DNA of 64,000 nucleotides from positions 18,703,879 to 18,767,878 of the forward strand of contig NC_068340.1 in NCBI RefSeq assembly GCF_014633365.1, read 5' to 3'. Position numbers and translations under genes: made by a program. Origin of the DNA: Diospyros lotus. Its lineage: Eukaryota; Streptophyta; Magnoliopsida; Ericales; Ebenaceae. Of this stretch, positions 11,401 through 23,506 are shown piece by piece; the stretch's first letter is position 1, and each line of letters opens with the position of its first letter. The notes beneath the pieces were generated by a model. That model had not been told where the DNA came from and did no database searches. It was given only the letters and a program-made list of their open reading frames with translations.

Positions 11401-12945
11401 CTAAGAAGAAGAAGAAGAAGAAGGAACTATACCACAAGTAGATGCAGTAAGTTGTTCAATCAAAAATCGCATCTCAAACATCTGTCGCTGAACGTTGTAC
11501 AGCTCATGAGCCTGTGAATTTATCTGCTCCGATTGTAATTTTAATTTCTTTGTCATTTTTTGTATAACCGGGTTTTCATTAAGACCAGATGAGACAGAGG
11601 ATGAGCTGCTAACGTTAGAAAATTTTGATTGGGATAAGGATCCCGTGCCGTAAATCCTCTTCATCTTATTTTTCCCCCCGGCAGGCTAGATGAATATCTG
11701 ATCGCAATCTAGCTGTTGAGGCTCCTCAGACCTCTTATTCGGTTGAGTTGTTTACTCTAGCATCTGTCCATACGTTTCCTACAACAGTTTAACGAAGAAA
11801 ATAGAATAAATCAATTATAAATATTAAATTTTACGTTAATTATAAAAATAATATTATTTACAATTAAAAAAGACTTACAGCGACACTAGAAGAATGTCTG
11901 TCGACATACACCATCTATCCTTCCTCAGTTTTTTTAGAATGAGTTCGTTCAAACAGTTCAATCAGTGTAGGTTCTCTCCCAAACTCCTGTGTCTAAAAAG
12001 AAAAAAGTGATATACAATTAATCATTTTATTAATAAATTTTTTTAAATATTAACAAATTAAATAAATTAAATTTCTCACCATTCGTCTTTTATACTCCGC
12101 TGAAGATATAGAACCCCCAGTATGGCGGGAAGGACCAGTGCCAGGGCCACCTGTCTCACTCAAACGGTTCAGCGATGCTTGATCAGACCGTTTCTTGAAA
12201 ACTTCATATTGTTCCCATTCCTGCATCCAACTATCCCAAACATCATCTGGCACAAAGATCGGTTTTCCATTGGCATGCCATTTATGAATGTTGTCGATAT
12301 ATCGCTTAGCTGCTTTTTGTGCCCACTCTCTTCTCACTAATGCATCAATTGCAGGATCCCACTGAAAAATTTTCTGTAAAAAAAAATAAGATTAAATAGT
12401 TTAAACATTTCTACATTAATAGTTAAAATATATATATTATTAATTTGAATTTAATACTGCAAATTCATCCCAATACAAGCCCTTTGTCTCTGAAGGCACT
12501 TCTTTCCAAACATGACCTTCCTTATGAAGACGTTTCTTGAAGATCGTCGATATAATATGGGAGATGTTCATTGTACGACAAAAGATGCTCCTGTATACAA
12601 ATAATAATAATTAGTATAAAAACTAACACATGTCATAATGTAAAAAAAAATAAAAGAAAATTAAAATTACCCATCGCCATCTTGCTCTATAACATGCAGT
12701 GATTCGGATGTAAAATGACTAGAAGTCGAGTGAGATGATGGATGTACTGGTGGCTCTACAAGAAGGGTCGGTGCAGAAGCAACTCTAGGGGCAGCAACAG
12801 GAGATGCTGATGGGAGGGAGGCCGGTGAAACATCTCCCGAAATATGCCGTGCTGTAGTAGATGAGGTGGAAGCAGTAGTAGACCCATAAGAGTTAGGTCT
12901 AGAACCACTGCGTCCTGCACGATATCGTCCCCTAACACCTGTCAT
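11401..12945 (-). pseudogene. CACTA 1 ORF1 (plant En/Spm transposase, TNPA-like family)
   Basis: ATG at 12,945 opens a basic, Gly/Arg/Ser-rich N-terminus (MTGVRGRYRAGRSG). After intron-like gaps come FKKRLHKEGHVWKEVPSETK and GLYWDEF (about 12,560-12,460), RREWAQKAAKRYIDNIHKWH (12,335 onwards), SSAEYKRRMV (about 12,080) and a C-terminal Ser-rich coiled-coil-like segment ending at 11,401 (SEQINSQAHELYNVQRQMFE). This is the plant transposase (Ptta/En/Spm) family, thought to bind subterminal repeats. About five exons are implied. At least two in-frame stops lie around 11,690-11,760. ATG is 81 bases downstream of the TNP2 stop. Confidence 0.8.
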
Positions 12946-13025
12946 ACCTATAATGAAATAAATCAATTAGCAAAATCAATATCATTAATAATTAAACATA
13001 AGTATTTAAATCATAAAATTTACCT

Positions 13026-15407
13026 CTAATCACTATCATATAAGTCTACATCTGTGTCATTAGATTCTAAGTTGTCATCAGAATCTAATTGAAGAACTTG
13101 TTCATCCTCTGATTCAGAGTCTGATCGCAAGACTTGCTCATCAAACGATTTAGACTTATCTTCATAATCAAATCTCAAAACTTGCTCATCATTCAACTCT
13201 AAGGCTTCGTCAAATTCTGATTCCATAACTGGCTCATCATTTAAATCAGCGCGGTCACCATCATTCACTGTCTCAGGGATTTGGGCATCATCAACTGCAA
13301 TATCGTGTAGTTCCACGTCATCCTCTTAGTAAGGCAGCGCTTCACGTGGAAAGGTCACCTATTGATTATTAAAAGATTGTGGAACCTCTACTATAAACCT
13401 TGGTTTGACTTTTGTTACAACCAACCAATCGCTTTTGTTATGCCTTAAGCTTGGATATTCGCAAAAATATACTTGAATCGCTTGAGAAGCTAATACAAAT
13501 TGCTTGTTTGTATTCCATTTCTTCTTTTCATTGACCTCAATGATCTTATATGCATGATGAATCTTCACCCCCTCGATTAAAGTTGGAATAAACCAATCGC
13601 CCTTGAACAATACAACTTTCTTGAATGACGATACGAAAGGATACTAGAGCTCGACAATCTCTGTTATCCGACCATAATAGTCATTCTCGGGATCATCGTA
13701 GTTGGATCTTTTAACGCACATGCCATTATTCATAGTGCCTTTATTCGAACCATGACTAATTAAGTGAAATTTAAATCCATTAACAAAGCAGCCAGGGTAC
13801 GTTGTAACAGTGTTAAAAGGCCTTTTTGCTAGATTCCTTATGTATGAATTGGTCACATTGTTCGTAGGATCGCGAGTCTATTAAATAAGACAAATATATA
13901 AAAAATAATTATATAAAAAATTGAGTAGAATTAATATTTTAATTAATCAACTCACATAGCTATTGAACCAAGAAGGGAATTCCTTATTTGTTAATTGTTC
14001 AATGATGTGGTCACCAATGCCGGGATTACGTTACTTTAGCTCAGCATCGTAAATTCTTGAAAAATTAATAAGAAAAATGAAAATAACTACATTAGACTAT
14101 TCAGTTTAAAGATAATTTAGAAATTAACAACAATTAATTAGCAAAATCTTACTGCAGATACAGTTTGACTCCTGGACAATTCATCAAAATATATCTGTGT
14201 GCAACATCATATTCTTCACCAAACAGCATTCGTGACTTTTTACATCCAAATGGTCGACAAGGATGCTTGAAAATTGATAACTTCCCCTCCTGGTCATCCC
14301 TTTCATTTACAACACCAGCATCGTTGCGCAGCACTCGTGTATGACTTGTAACAACATGGTCCTCAAAGTAATGAGAACACAACAATGACGCTTCTTCCAC
14401 AACATATGAATTAGAAATAGAGCCTTCCACTCGAGCTTTATTTCTAATTGTTTTCTTCAACTTTCCAAGGTATCTATATAAAATGTGTATAGTAATTAAA
14501 TAAGTGAACTACAAAATGAATATGTTTCTTATAAAATAGAAAAAAAAAATATCAATCTAATAAATAGTACCTTTCAAACGGATACATCCATCGATATTGA
14601 ACTGGACCTGCTATCCTTGCTTCATAAGCCAAATGGACTGGAAGATGCTCCATAGAGTCAAAGAAGCTTGTACCGATTCTCATGATAAAACTTGCAGACT
14701 GTTAAATCACTGTCATCACCCCCAAAAATCATATAGTTGTTTCTACAACAATCAATTTTCTCACAGGAAGGCCCACCTCTCGAACCATTTTTTTAGTGCT
14801 GTAAAAATTATCAATCACCGTATTAGGTTCAGGAGGAACCTCCTTAAGTAATTCACAAAGTTGATCGAATCCCCTCTTAGGTAGATGATGCTCTGACTTA
14901 AAGCTAAGCAATCTAGCAACAAGCGACAACTACGTATGCTTTCGACAGCCAGGATATAACTCTTTTTTTTGCAGCATTAAGCATGTCATAGAATGCTTGA
15001 GCTTCCGGATTCAGAGGTTCCTCCTCCATATTCAGATTGAAATCAGGCCCGGTAGAATCCATTACCATAGTCTCAAATAAGTTGCTTGGCTCTACTTCAA
15101 GCATCGATGCTGAGTACGACATATCGACCGAATCCACTGTAGCGATAACTTCCCCATGAAGTGTTTACTCGTAATACCCCGGTATGAAACCTTTGGTGAG
15201 CAAGTGACTTGTCACGGTTTCCTGGTTACGAAAAGTCGTGTTCCTACACTTTCGTTGATTATAGGGATATTTAATCTTATTCCCATCCATCCACTCTGGT
15301 TAACTCTTAGCAAAATTAACAAACTTCACAACACCCTTGATAAATTTCGTAGAAACATAACCATCCTCCTTACGCCTGATATACATCCATTGACGATCTG
15401 ATCTCAT
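13026..15407 (-). pseudogene. CACTA 1 TNP2 transposase with its catalytic core deleted
   Basis: ATG at 15,407 begins the transposase-associated domain (MRSDRQWMYIRRKEDG, then PEWMDGNKIKYPY, VTSHLLTKGFIPGYYE). The first part of Transposase_21 follows (HHLPKRGFDQLCELLKEVPP at about 14,880, then GGDDSDLT). At about 14,660-14,675 the frame jumps straight to the DUF4218 region (FFDSMEHLPVHLAYEARIAG, VQYRWMYPFERYLG, ISNSYVVEEASL). The segment that should hold the DDE core, roughly 250 residues or more, is missing. DUF4216 follows (ENDYYGRITEIVEL, 13,665), then an acidic tail with DEQVLR repeats ending at 13,026. A stop interrupts near 15,165. It cannot be an active transposase. Confidence 0.85.
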
Positions 15408-17460
15408 TTTTTTCCTGTGGTAATTAAATAACAAAAAATTACTAAATTATATTTATAATATTTTTTTATTTGAGTTATTTTAATATTCTTCCACTGAACC
15501 ACTCCTTATAATTCCTCCTTAAAATTTGAAGGTTAGGACCTATCCCATCCAGAAATGAGTCTTGATATGACCACTAGCGGACGTATTTACTCACGGTACA
15601 AAATTTCGGCAGCATCTCAGCACAGTTCTCCAGATGCACGATAAGGATTATGTGCTGATTCATACAAGTTAAACTCAATTTGAGTCAATTACATGAATCA
15701 AAACATATTCCTATATGCAATCAGAGAACAACATGAAATGCTACTGAATTTGCGTACCATGCATGAGTAAATTAATGTGTATTCACTGGGCACACAACAC
15801 GACACCAAATTTCCATACTGTCCAATTGGACAATTCAGTGATCTCCTCGCTCCATCGAGGAAGTCATCGAACGGGAATCTAAGGCTAACTTCCAACAAAT
15901 TTAATTAAATAGCTAAAAAATATTTAATTAATTATATTTTTTATTTAATATAATTTTTGGAGAAAATTCGACAAAGTCTCCCCTATAAATGGACTGCACC
16001 CCATGTAAGAAAAAAAAACACAAAAATATAACACTTCAATATATGCAACATCATCAATTCTCAATGCATCATACATTTCATAATCATCCTATAAAATAAA
16101 TAAATTTGATATATGAGAACTAAACAAGCTCTAACTGAGTTGTGTGCCGAGTTACTCAACTCTTTTACAACCCTATATGCATGCTCCTAACTTGATCAAG
16201 TAGGCGAATCCAGGATGGTAAACAAAATTTTATATGCTTTCATGGAATATGTAACTTTTTAACTTTGGTTATCACAATATTTAAGTATATATTGCAAGTA
16301 TCCATAGAAAGGATATAAAATGTTGGCAATTAATTTTGTAAGCATACCCCATGTTATTCCATACTCAAATTTCAAATAGCATGAGCTATATTTTGTTTCC
16401 CTTCATTTTCTCGTTTTGGTACTATTCATTTGGATTGGTTGAGTGATGATGGTTGTGCATGGGCAACCTTGTACTTAGTGTCTTGTAATAAGTTAAGTTT
16501 TCAGCTTTTTAACAGAAACAAAAATTGAAAACGAAAGCAAAAAATAGAGAAGTCTGGCAAACTGCTCACTGCTCATAAGCAATTGAAGAAGGATCAATCA
16601 TATTGCCCATTCTATTTCACTCAATTTCGATGAGAATTTGCAAGCACAAATACTCCAATCAACTGAAAATACTAGGTATTTCCTTTGTGGATGTACAACT
16701 TCAGGATCTAAAATCCACATTTACATGAGTAGGTGTGCACATGCTTTTCCATTCCATTATAACAATAAAGACTTCAATATCAACAAAAGGTGGATATTTC
16801 AGATATCCTTTGATCCATTTTAACTAAAAGGAAATGGATCACAGTGCTAATGCCATTGGAGGAAAAGATCAACTTTTGCCTGTTCACTGAAAAGGGAAGA
16901 CTCCAACTTAATACTAGTTTATTTTTATTTTAATATTATTGAATTTGAGTATGGATAAAATTGAGCAAGAGGACTCCAACTTATGCTTTTCAAAAGCTGA
17001 GAATGAATCCCTGACATTTAGGCGTGAAGCTTAAATGTCAACAATATAAATTCCAGCAATATAAAGATGACTCCAATTTATGCTTTTCAAAACAAACGAG
17101 TAACTTAGAATTGATTGATCAAAACAAGCGTGACGCTCTTGAAATTAGCCAGCTATCTATAATAACATAACACAATTCAACTTGATAATGATGCAAAATT
17201 GTATTATTGAACATACATACATACATTATTGAATTCAATAATATAAATTGCAGCAATCATATATAAATTCAATAATATAGAAAATAAAATCATATATAAA
17301 TTTCAGTAATCATATATTATTGAATTTATAAATTCCAGCAAGAACCACATTCCATCCAGTTTAGATTTCACCATTTTAAAATGTTCATTCGCCATCTTAA
17401 AACCACACTACCATTTCTATAGTAAAAATATCGAAAATAAAATAATTATAAGTTGGAAGC
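15408..17460. other. CACTA 1 upstream region, no recognisable gene
   Basis: AT-rich sequence upstream of TNP2. Short frames at 15,698-15,898 and 16,638-16,823 match nothing I recognise. Local imperfect repeats of AATTCAATAATATAAATT occur at 17,215-17,340. Confidence 0.5.
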
Positions 17461-17890
17461 AAAACAACAAACCAACCTCTCCATCTACGAACCGAGTGCG
17501 AGCGATCAAGCGAGAGAGCGAGCAAGCCAGAGGAGGCAGTGAGCGAGGGGCTATATCGACAGCAAGGGGCGAGGCAGCAAGCGAGAGCGAGAGGTGAGGG
17601 TGAAGGCGAGAGGCCAAATCGAGGGCGAGGGAGAGTGCGAGCCAGTGAGCGAGGGCAAGGACGAGCTAGTGAGCAAGGGCGAGGGAGAGGGCGAGCCAAT
17701 GAGCGAGGGCGAGGTAGTGGGTGAGGGCGAGCCAATGAGCGAGGGCGAGGGCGAGGGCCAGCCGCGAGAGGTGAGAGCGAGGGCTAGTGCTAGAGATAGA
17801 ACTAGAGAGAGGGAGAAGCGGTATGCAGAGAGGGCAACGCAGAGAAGTGAGAAGGGAGAAGAGGGAAAGAAGGAGAGAGGGCAGTAGGGT
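17461..17890. repeat. GC-rich GAGCGAGGGCGAG minisatellite-like block
   Basis: Purine-rich on the plus strand, built from imperfect repeats of GAGGGCGAG and GAGCCAATGAGCGAGG, with high CpG content inside very AT-rich surroundings. Open frames on both strands (such as 17,397-17,735 minus and 17,594-17,887 plus) are low-complexity by-products. It lies about 2.1 kb upstream of TNP2; CACTA 2 has a similar block upstream of its own TNP2. Confidence 0.8.
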
Positions 17891-19880
17891 TTTACGGGGG
17901 GGAGATTCCCCGCCCCTTTAATTGATAAATTTTATTTATTAATAAATTTTATATAAATTTATGTAATATTAAAATTATTAAAATAATAATCATTATTATT
18001 TAATTAATAAAATTGATATTAATGTAAAATTATAATAATGAATAAAATTATTAAAATTATGATAATTATTAAATAATTTTATTAATAATTTATTATAATC
18101 ATTTAAAATATCATAATAAAATAATATAAATCATTGCATTTTAAATTAATATTAATTTAAAAATATACTTATATTATAAATCTAATAATTATAATAAATT
18201 AATTTGATATGTTATAAATACTACTTTAATAAAAAATTTGTAAAAGATAAAAAAAATTCAAAAATGTTGTAACAGTATTCTTTATATATTTTGAATGTTG
18301 AATAATTTTTAATTTTTTAAAGAAGAAAATTTTGATTATTTTCTCTTTCATATATAAAGAGTTTCCCTTGTTGTTAGGGGTACGTAAACGATCGGTTCAA
18401 TTATCAAACTAATCAAAAATCAACAAATTGAACTGAAAAATTAAACCAAATTGACCTGATCGATTAAACCCAATAAACTAAATTAACTGACAATAGAAAA
18501 AACTAAATATAGACTACATAAACTAAACCGAATAAATAAACCAAACAAACACATAAAAAAATTAATTAAAACTAAATTAACCGATAAATCAAATAAGCTG
18601 AAAAATCGAACAAACTGAAAAATTGTGTGATAGGCCAAAAACGACGTCATTTTATTACCTTAAAAACATCATTGTCTTAAAATCCAATCGATTCAATTAT
18701 TTTTAACTAAAAAATATAATCGAAAACAAAAAACTAATTTTTCTTAAAAACATTAATTGAATAGAAGCGAATGTTAAAAAAAAATTGATAATTTTTATTA
18801 ATTTGATTCAATTAATTCGATTATACCAAATTTTAATTAATTTGATTCAATAAAGTAGTAAAAACCAAAAATAAAATTAGAAATTAAAAAATAATAAATT
18901 TTAAAAACTAACGATATACTGTCATACAAACAAAGAGGTTATATCGAATTTTAATTAATTTGATTAAATAAAGTAGTAAACAACAAAAATAAAATTAAAA
19001 ATTAAAAAAATAATAAATTTTTAAAACTGACGATATACTGTCATACAAACAAAGAGGTCAAACGATGATCAACAAAACAACGAAGAGATAATATTTAATA
19101 ACATGAGGTAATTTGTTGCGACACCAACTAATGGTGCGACGAAAAAGATAGTGGTAATGATGACAAGTGATCGATAGTTGGTTGTTGACAAATAATAATT
19201 AGTGATTAACAAATACTACCAAAGAAGAGAGAGATCTGAATTAGAATTTTTAAATTTATATAAAAATATATTTATTTTTTTCTTGTTCAACATTAATGTT
19301 TTATACATAACACTTAAACTTCAAAAATAAAAATTAACCCCCTATAGTTTTTTTATAGTATAACTATTAAGGGAGAAAACCATTCTATATCTTAGTCCGA
19401 AAACTATTTCGGACTTATCTTCATACTCACTTATCCTCCTCATTTTAACAAGCGCTACATAAATATATTAAATAAATATTTTATTATATATTATATTTTT
19501 TATTTATTTATTATGAATGACTTAATTATACATTTAATTGTTTCATTTTTATATAATTCTCCTAATTATAAAGAACAAGACATTGACAAGTTAGCTCATA
19601 AACTCCTTTCTATATAATGTAATCCCTCGATATTGTTTTATTTTTATTTTTATGCACATGAAATATATTAATTGATGTATTTAGAATTTAGTAATATTAT
19701 GAATTTTAAATTTAATATATTTATTTAAATTTTATAAATTATTTTTTTATATTCATATCATCTTTAAATGTATATTTAATTTTTTAAATATACATTAATA
19801 TATTTAATTTCGTATAGAATTTAATATTTATATATTTAAATATTTATAAATTAATTAAATAAAAAAATAAAAAATTAAAT
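17891..19880. other. AT-rich non-coding interior of CACTA 1
   Basis: Very AT-rich with no coding signal. Around 18,370-18,620 lies a low-complexity stretch of AACCGAATAAATAAACC-like words, common in plant repeats. It includes one tandem duplication (18,822-19,058), listed separately. Confidence 0.5.
18822..19058 (+). repeat. 118-bp tandem duplication
   Basis: Unit 1 is 18,822-18,939 and unit 2 is 18,940-19,058. Both end with ACTGTCATACAAACAAAGAG; they differ at a few positions. Confidence 0.88.
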
Positions 19881-20575
19881 TTACCGACGGATTGAAAGTT
19901 CCATTGCTATATTAGCAACGGACTCGGACAATCTGTCACGAAATTTATTTATTTATTTTTTGTTATTTAAACTAATATTAAATTTTAATTTTTTATTTTT
20001 AAAATTCGCAATGGAAAAAACTTTTCGTCTCTATATTTGAATAGAAAAAAAATTACAATTAAAATTTAATTTTTTAGCGACAGAAATAGTTTTGCATCGC
20101 TAAAAGGAGTGACAGACTATTAAATCCGTCACAAAATTTTATTTATTATTTATTATTTTTTTATTTAAACTAATATTAAAATTATTTTTTTATTTTAAAC
20201 TTTAGCAACGTAACTTATTTTTTGTCTTTAATATTTGTGGCGGAAAATAAATTCTGTCGCTAAAATTAACGACAAAAAATAAATTCCGTCTCTATATAAA
20301 AATGTAATTTTTATTTTTTTTATTATTAAAATTTAGCAATAGAAACAATTTGTTTTCGTCGCTAAAAGTAGCGATTGATTACTTTTCTATCGCTAAAAAA
20401 ATATTTTCAATTTTTTTTATTTTTTTAGCAACAAAATTTTTTTCTGTTGCTAAATTCCATTGCTAATCAACATTTTTTTTTTTTTTTTTACAATCCGTCG
20501 CAATTCCATCGATGAATAGAGACAGAAAGTTCCGTTGTTAAAAATCCATCACTAAATGCTGAATTTCTTGTACTG
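19880..20575. repeat. right subterminal repeats and terminus of CACTA 1
   Basis: Dense copies of GCGACGGA, TTCCGTCGCTAAA and variants in both orientations, ending TTTCTTGTACTG at 20,575. These are the transposase-binding subterminal arrays typical of CACTA elements. Confidence 0.82.
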
Positions 20576-20577
20576 CC

Positions 20578-21520
20578 ATACTAGTACGAAGAAATTTAAT
20601 CTAAAACCTAAACTAAGAAGGATTGTAATGGAAATTAAATTTCATTGGAAATCTAGAGCAAACAAGACATCATGAAAAGTAGAGTCTATCCACGATAAAG
20701 TTAGAGTTGACAAGTGCTTATGCCTTTAACTTTTACTTTTGCATTATTCTCCACGAATATCCATCTTGGTTTCTCGGATATCCAACGATATTCCACAAAA
20801 GCTCCATGGTCGGTTGCTACTGATCAATCTATAATCCACAAAGGACAAGAGTTAGCCATCATGACACAATGAGAGACAAAAGCAACATGAATGGAATGAA
20901 ACATAACCTTTTTCATCTCAGCACAATCCCAAATGAAATGGCCCTTTTGACCACAATTGTAGCATTTTACTTTTGAGATGTTATTCTTTCCACTTCATTT
21001 GCCTATTTGGTGCGAGTTGTCCTTAGGTTTATCCTCGTCTACATTTTTAGCTTGTTTTTCCTTGAGAACATTTTCCTTTCCACTTTCTTTTGTGAGAGGA
21101 CTTCTTGGAGCTTGGCTCGACAACATATGCCTAATTAGGAATTCCAACAGTTTGCAAATGCTCGTCTTCCAACTCCAAATGACATGCTATATCATCAAAC
21201 CTTTTGAGGTTATCATTATGCATCATATTTACTTTCATATGTTTCCAAGTAACAGGGAGAAATCTTATAATAACCTGAACCTATTGTTCATCTGTGAGAT
21301 TGTGTTCCACTAATTGGGGAGTTCTCTAATCATATTTGACATCGCCCTAGGATGTTCTCTCATGTTATGATTTGGACGCTTCTTATAAGTGTTAAATTTG
21401 ATTGTAAGAATCCTTTGTCTTGATAGCGAGGCATTACCATATCTTTCTTTTATGGCATTCCACAAATCTCTAATAGTTTCATGATGTTCAAATTGACAAA
21501 GAATGTCATCTTGCATATAA
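20578..21520 (-). pseudogene. Ty1/copia gag-protease fragment
   Basis: The minus strand encodes a copia gag segment (ETIRDLWNAIKERYGNASLS near 21,470), degenerate middle sequence, a complete zinc knuckle CYNCGQKGHFIWDC (20,975-20,930), then the protease region (ATDHGAFVEYRWISEKPR) and LISITILLSLGFRLNFF ending at 20,580. Several stops interrupt it. It breaks at the CACTA 1 right terminus on one side, so CACTA 1 probably entered this reading frame. On the other side it stops at about 21,530 against unrelated non-coding DNA. No continuation was identified left of CACTA 1. Confidence 0.82.
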
Positions 21521-21529
21521 CTTGTTGAG

Positions 21530-22794
21530 TTTTATGTTCTTGAGTGTTTTGATGATGATTGGATTTATGCTAAAACTTTAATGTCCTCTCATGCCATGTT
21601 CTCATAGCTTATATTAACAGAATATATGTTGAGGTTGCCTTGATCAAGGAATCTTGATAGGTTTTATTCTTTAGTATGATTAATGTTCTCATATGTGTTA
21701 TACTTGTTTTAGCCATATGCTTTATTCTTATGTTTGTATATACCTTTCTTTGGGATCTTCCTAAAGATATTACATGAGTAGCTTGTGGAGCTCATGATGT
21801 GTGGCAGCATTACTCAAAGTTTTAGAGTAACTTATTCTATGAACGTTGTCTATTGTTTATGTGTTAAATATCAAGTCAATATTATGTCTTTTGAGTAAAA
21901 GATCATATACTCAAGTAAGGGTACTTGAGCTTTGATTCATAGAATTTATATTGTCTTATTCTTCATGATAAGGTTGTGTTAACAACCTGAATATATTTTT
22001 GATTAATCTTATTTCTATATGTTTGATATATTAATAAGTTGATCTAGGATTTCATTAGGATATCTTAAATATCCATTTTGCGTGAGTGTCATGTGGACTT
22101 AATAGTGTTTAGAGCAAACTTAAGGTTAGGATATATCTTAAGTACTCTCTATATGTGAAAAGCATTACTCAAGTTTAAGAGCAGTGTGCTTCTGTTGATG
22201 TTTTTGTATCAATTATCTTTGCTTTTAAGTTTATGCATTTTCTAAGGCTATGATCCTAAGTTCTATTTCATAGAGTCTAAGTTGTTTATTTGATATTTAG
22301 TATCAAATTCCTAAGATTCTCAACGTTCTGAAATTTAATAGAAGAACATTTGAGGTTTTATTAGTTGAATATAGAATTGTTGATCTCAAGCAACATCTTG
22401 TTAAGTTGCTTCTCTGGTTGATAGTCGAGTGATGGTAAATCACTCGAATAAGAATATAGATGCAATTAAGTGGTGCTATCTTAAAGTATCTAGATATAGT
22501 TATAATTTAAATGTTATATGTGTTCCAAGCAATACTTTCCAGTGTTGCTCATGTTTATGTACATGCATTTAAGTAATAGAATCTTAAGGTTTATATCCTT
22601 CTAGAATTACTCAAAGTATTCATTATTGGTATATGTATATTGAGCTTTTAAAATAAAGATTCATATATCCTTTGCAAAGTTCATGTGTGCTCATCTTGCT
22701 TTGAAAAATCATGATGCCAGAGTTAGGGCATCTTAATTCTATCTATTGTGTTTTGACTTATGTGTGCTCTTGTTTGATAAATATGAATGAGCAG
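21530..22794. other. non-coding repeat-like DNA left of the Mutator-like element
   Basis: Begins near TTTTGATGATGATTGG (21,547), a motif like the tails of the dispersed family, and holds ACTCAAGTA/AGTCGAGTGA motifs (21,890-22,450). The matching right-hand flank is probably 39,605-40,150, which ends near TTGTCATCAAGGAG. If so, the Mutator-like element landed inside one repeat unit. Confidence 0.4.
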
Positions 22795-23143
22795 GATTGC
22801 TATGTTGCCTGTGGCAAGCAAACTTATGTTACCCGTTGCGAGCCCCACCTCCCTAAAATGCACGCCCCGCCCACAATTGACCCCCTTAACACACCCTCTG
22901 AACATTACCCCCTCCCCCGTCACCACCCTATCTCCTGAACACACCCCCTGAACATAGCCCCAAGTCACATCAAAACTAATGCAAGTATTTTATAAAAAAT
23001 AAATTAATTTTATTTAATAACTTAATAAATTAATATAATTTATAAAAAATGAATTAATAATAGACTTAACAATTGATTTGTTAAAGGCGTCCCTTTATGT
23101 GATTTTATGTAATTTTAAAATTATTATAAATTAATTATTATTT
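22795..23143 (+). repeat. left terminal inverted repeat of the Mutator-like element
   Basis: Pairs with 39,293-39,604 in inverted orientation over its whole length: same terminal GATTGCTATGTTGCC, same GCCCCGCCCACAATTGACC, same GGCGTCCCTTTATGTG inner part. The left copy is longer because of small indels in the C-rich part. Confidence 0.93.
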
Positions 23144-23506
23144 TTTATTAAAATATGATATTTAAAATTTAAAATATAATTAAAATCTTAATTTTATATT
23201 ATTTTATGTGTGATTTTATATACAATTTTATTGATTAAATCACGTCAACCCTCATTTCTCAAATAAAATTGAACTCACGTGAACCACCCTTAAATTAAAT
23301 TACGTGACTGAATTATTTTTAATACAATACTAATTAAATTGAATAAATTAAGGTCTAAACTTAATAATCGTTACATTAAAGAATAATAGTTCTTATTAAT
23401 CAAATAGTCACACAATATTCAAAATGCATCACTAACAATATTAACATCCATTACAACTGAAATAGGAAATTACTAATCTTACATCGACTTAAAATAAACT
23501 GAACCA

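Larger units (their letters stand above)
10990..20575 (-). mobile_element. CACTA (En/Spm) element 1, left end truncated
   Basis: It contains an En/Spm ORF1 gene and a TNP2 gene, both on the minus strand, flanked by subterminal repeats of the GCGACGAAAT/CGTCGCTAAA type (about 11,025-11,165 on the left, 19,880-20,575 on the right). The right terminus reads CAGTACAAGAAATTCAGC inwards, so the usual CACTA start is mutated to CAGTA. No matching left terminus was found and only a short subterminal block remains there. The left boundary is therefore approximate. The right end abuts a copia gag-protease fragment. Confidence 0.8.

Noticed and set aside
17397..17887. Open frames on both strands in the GC-rich block (Pro/Arg-rich and Gly/Glu-rich)
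   Set aside because: They arise from the GAGGGCGAG minisatellite, lack domains, and overlap each other on opposite strands.
22795..22860. 9-bp target duplication for the Mutator element
   Set aside because: The flanks AATGAGCAG and TTGTATTAA do not match, so none is claimed.
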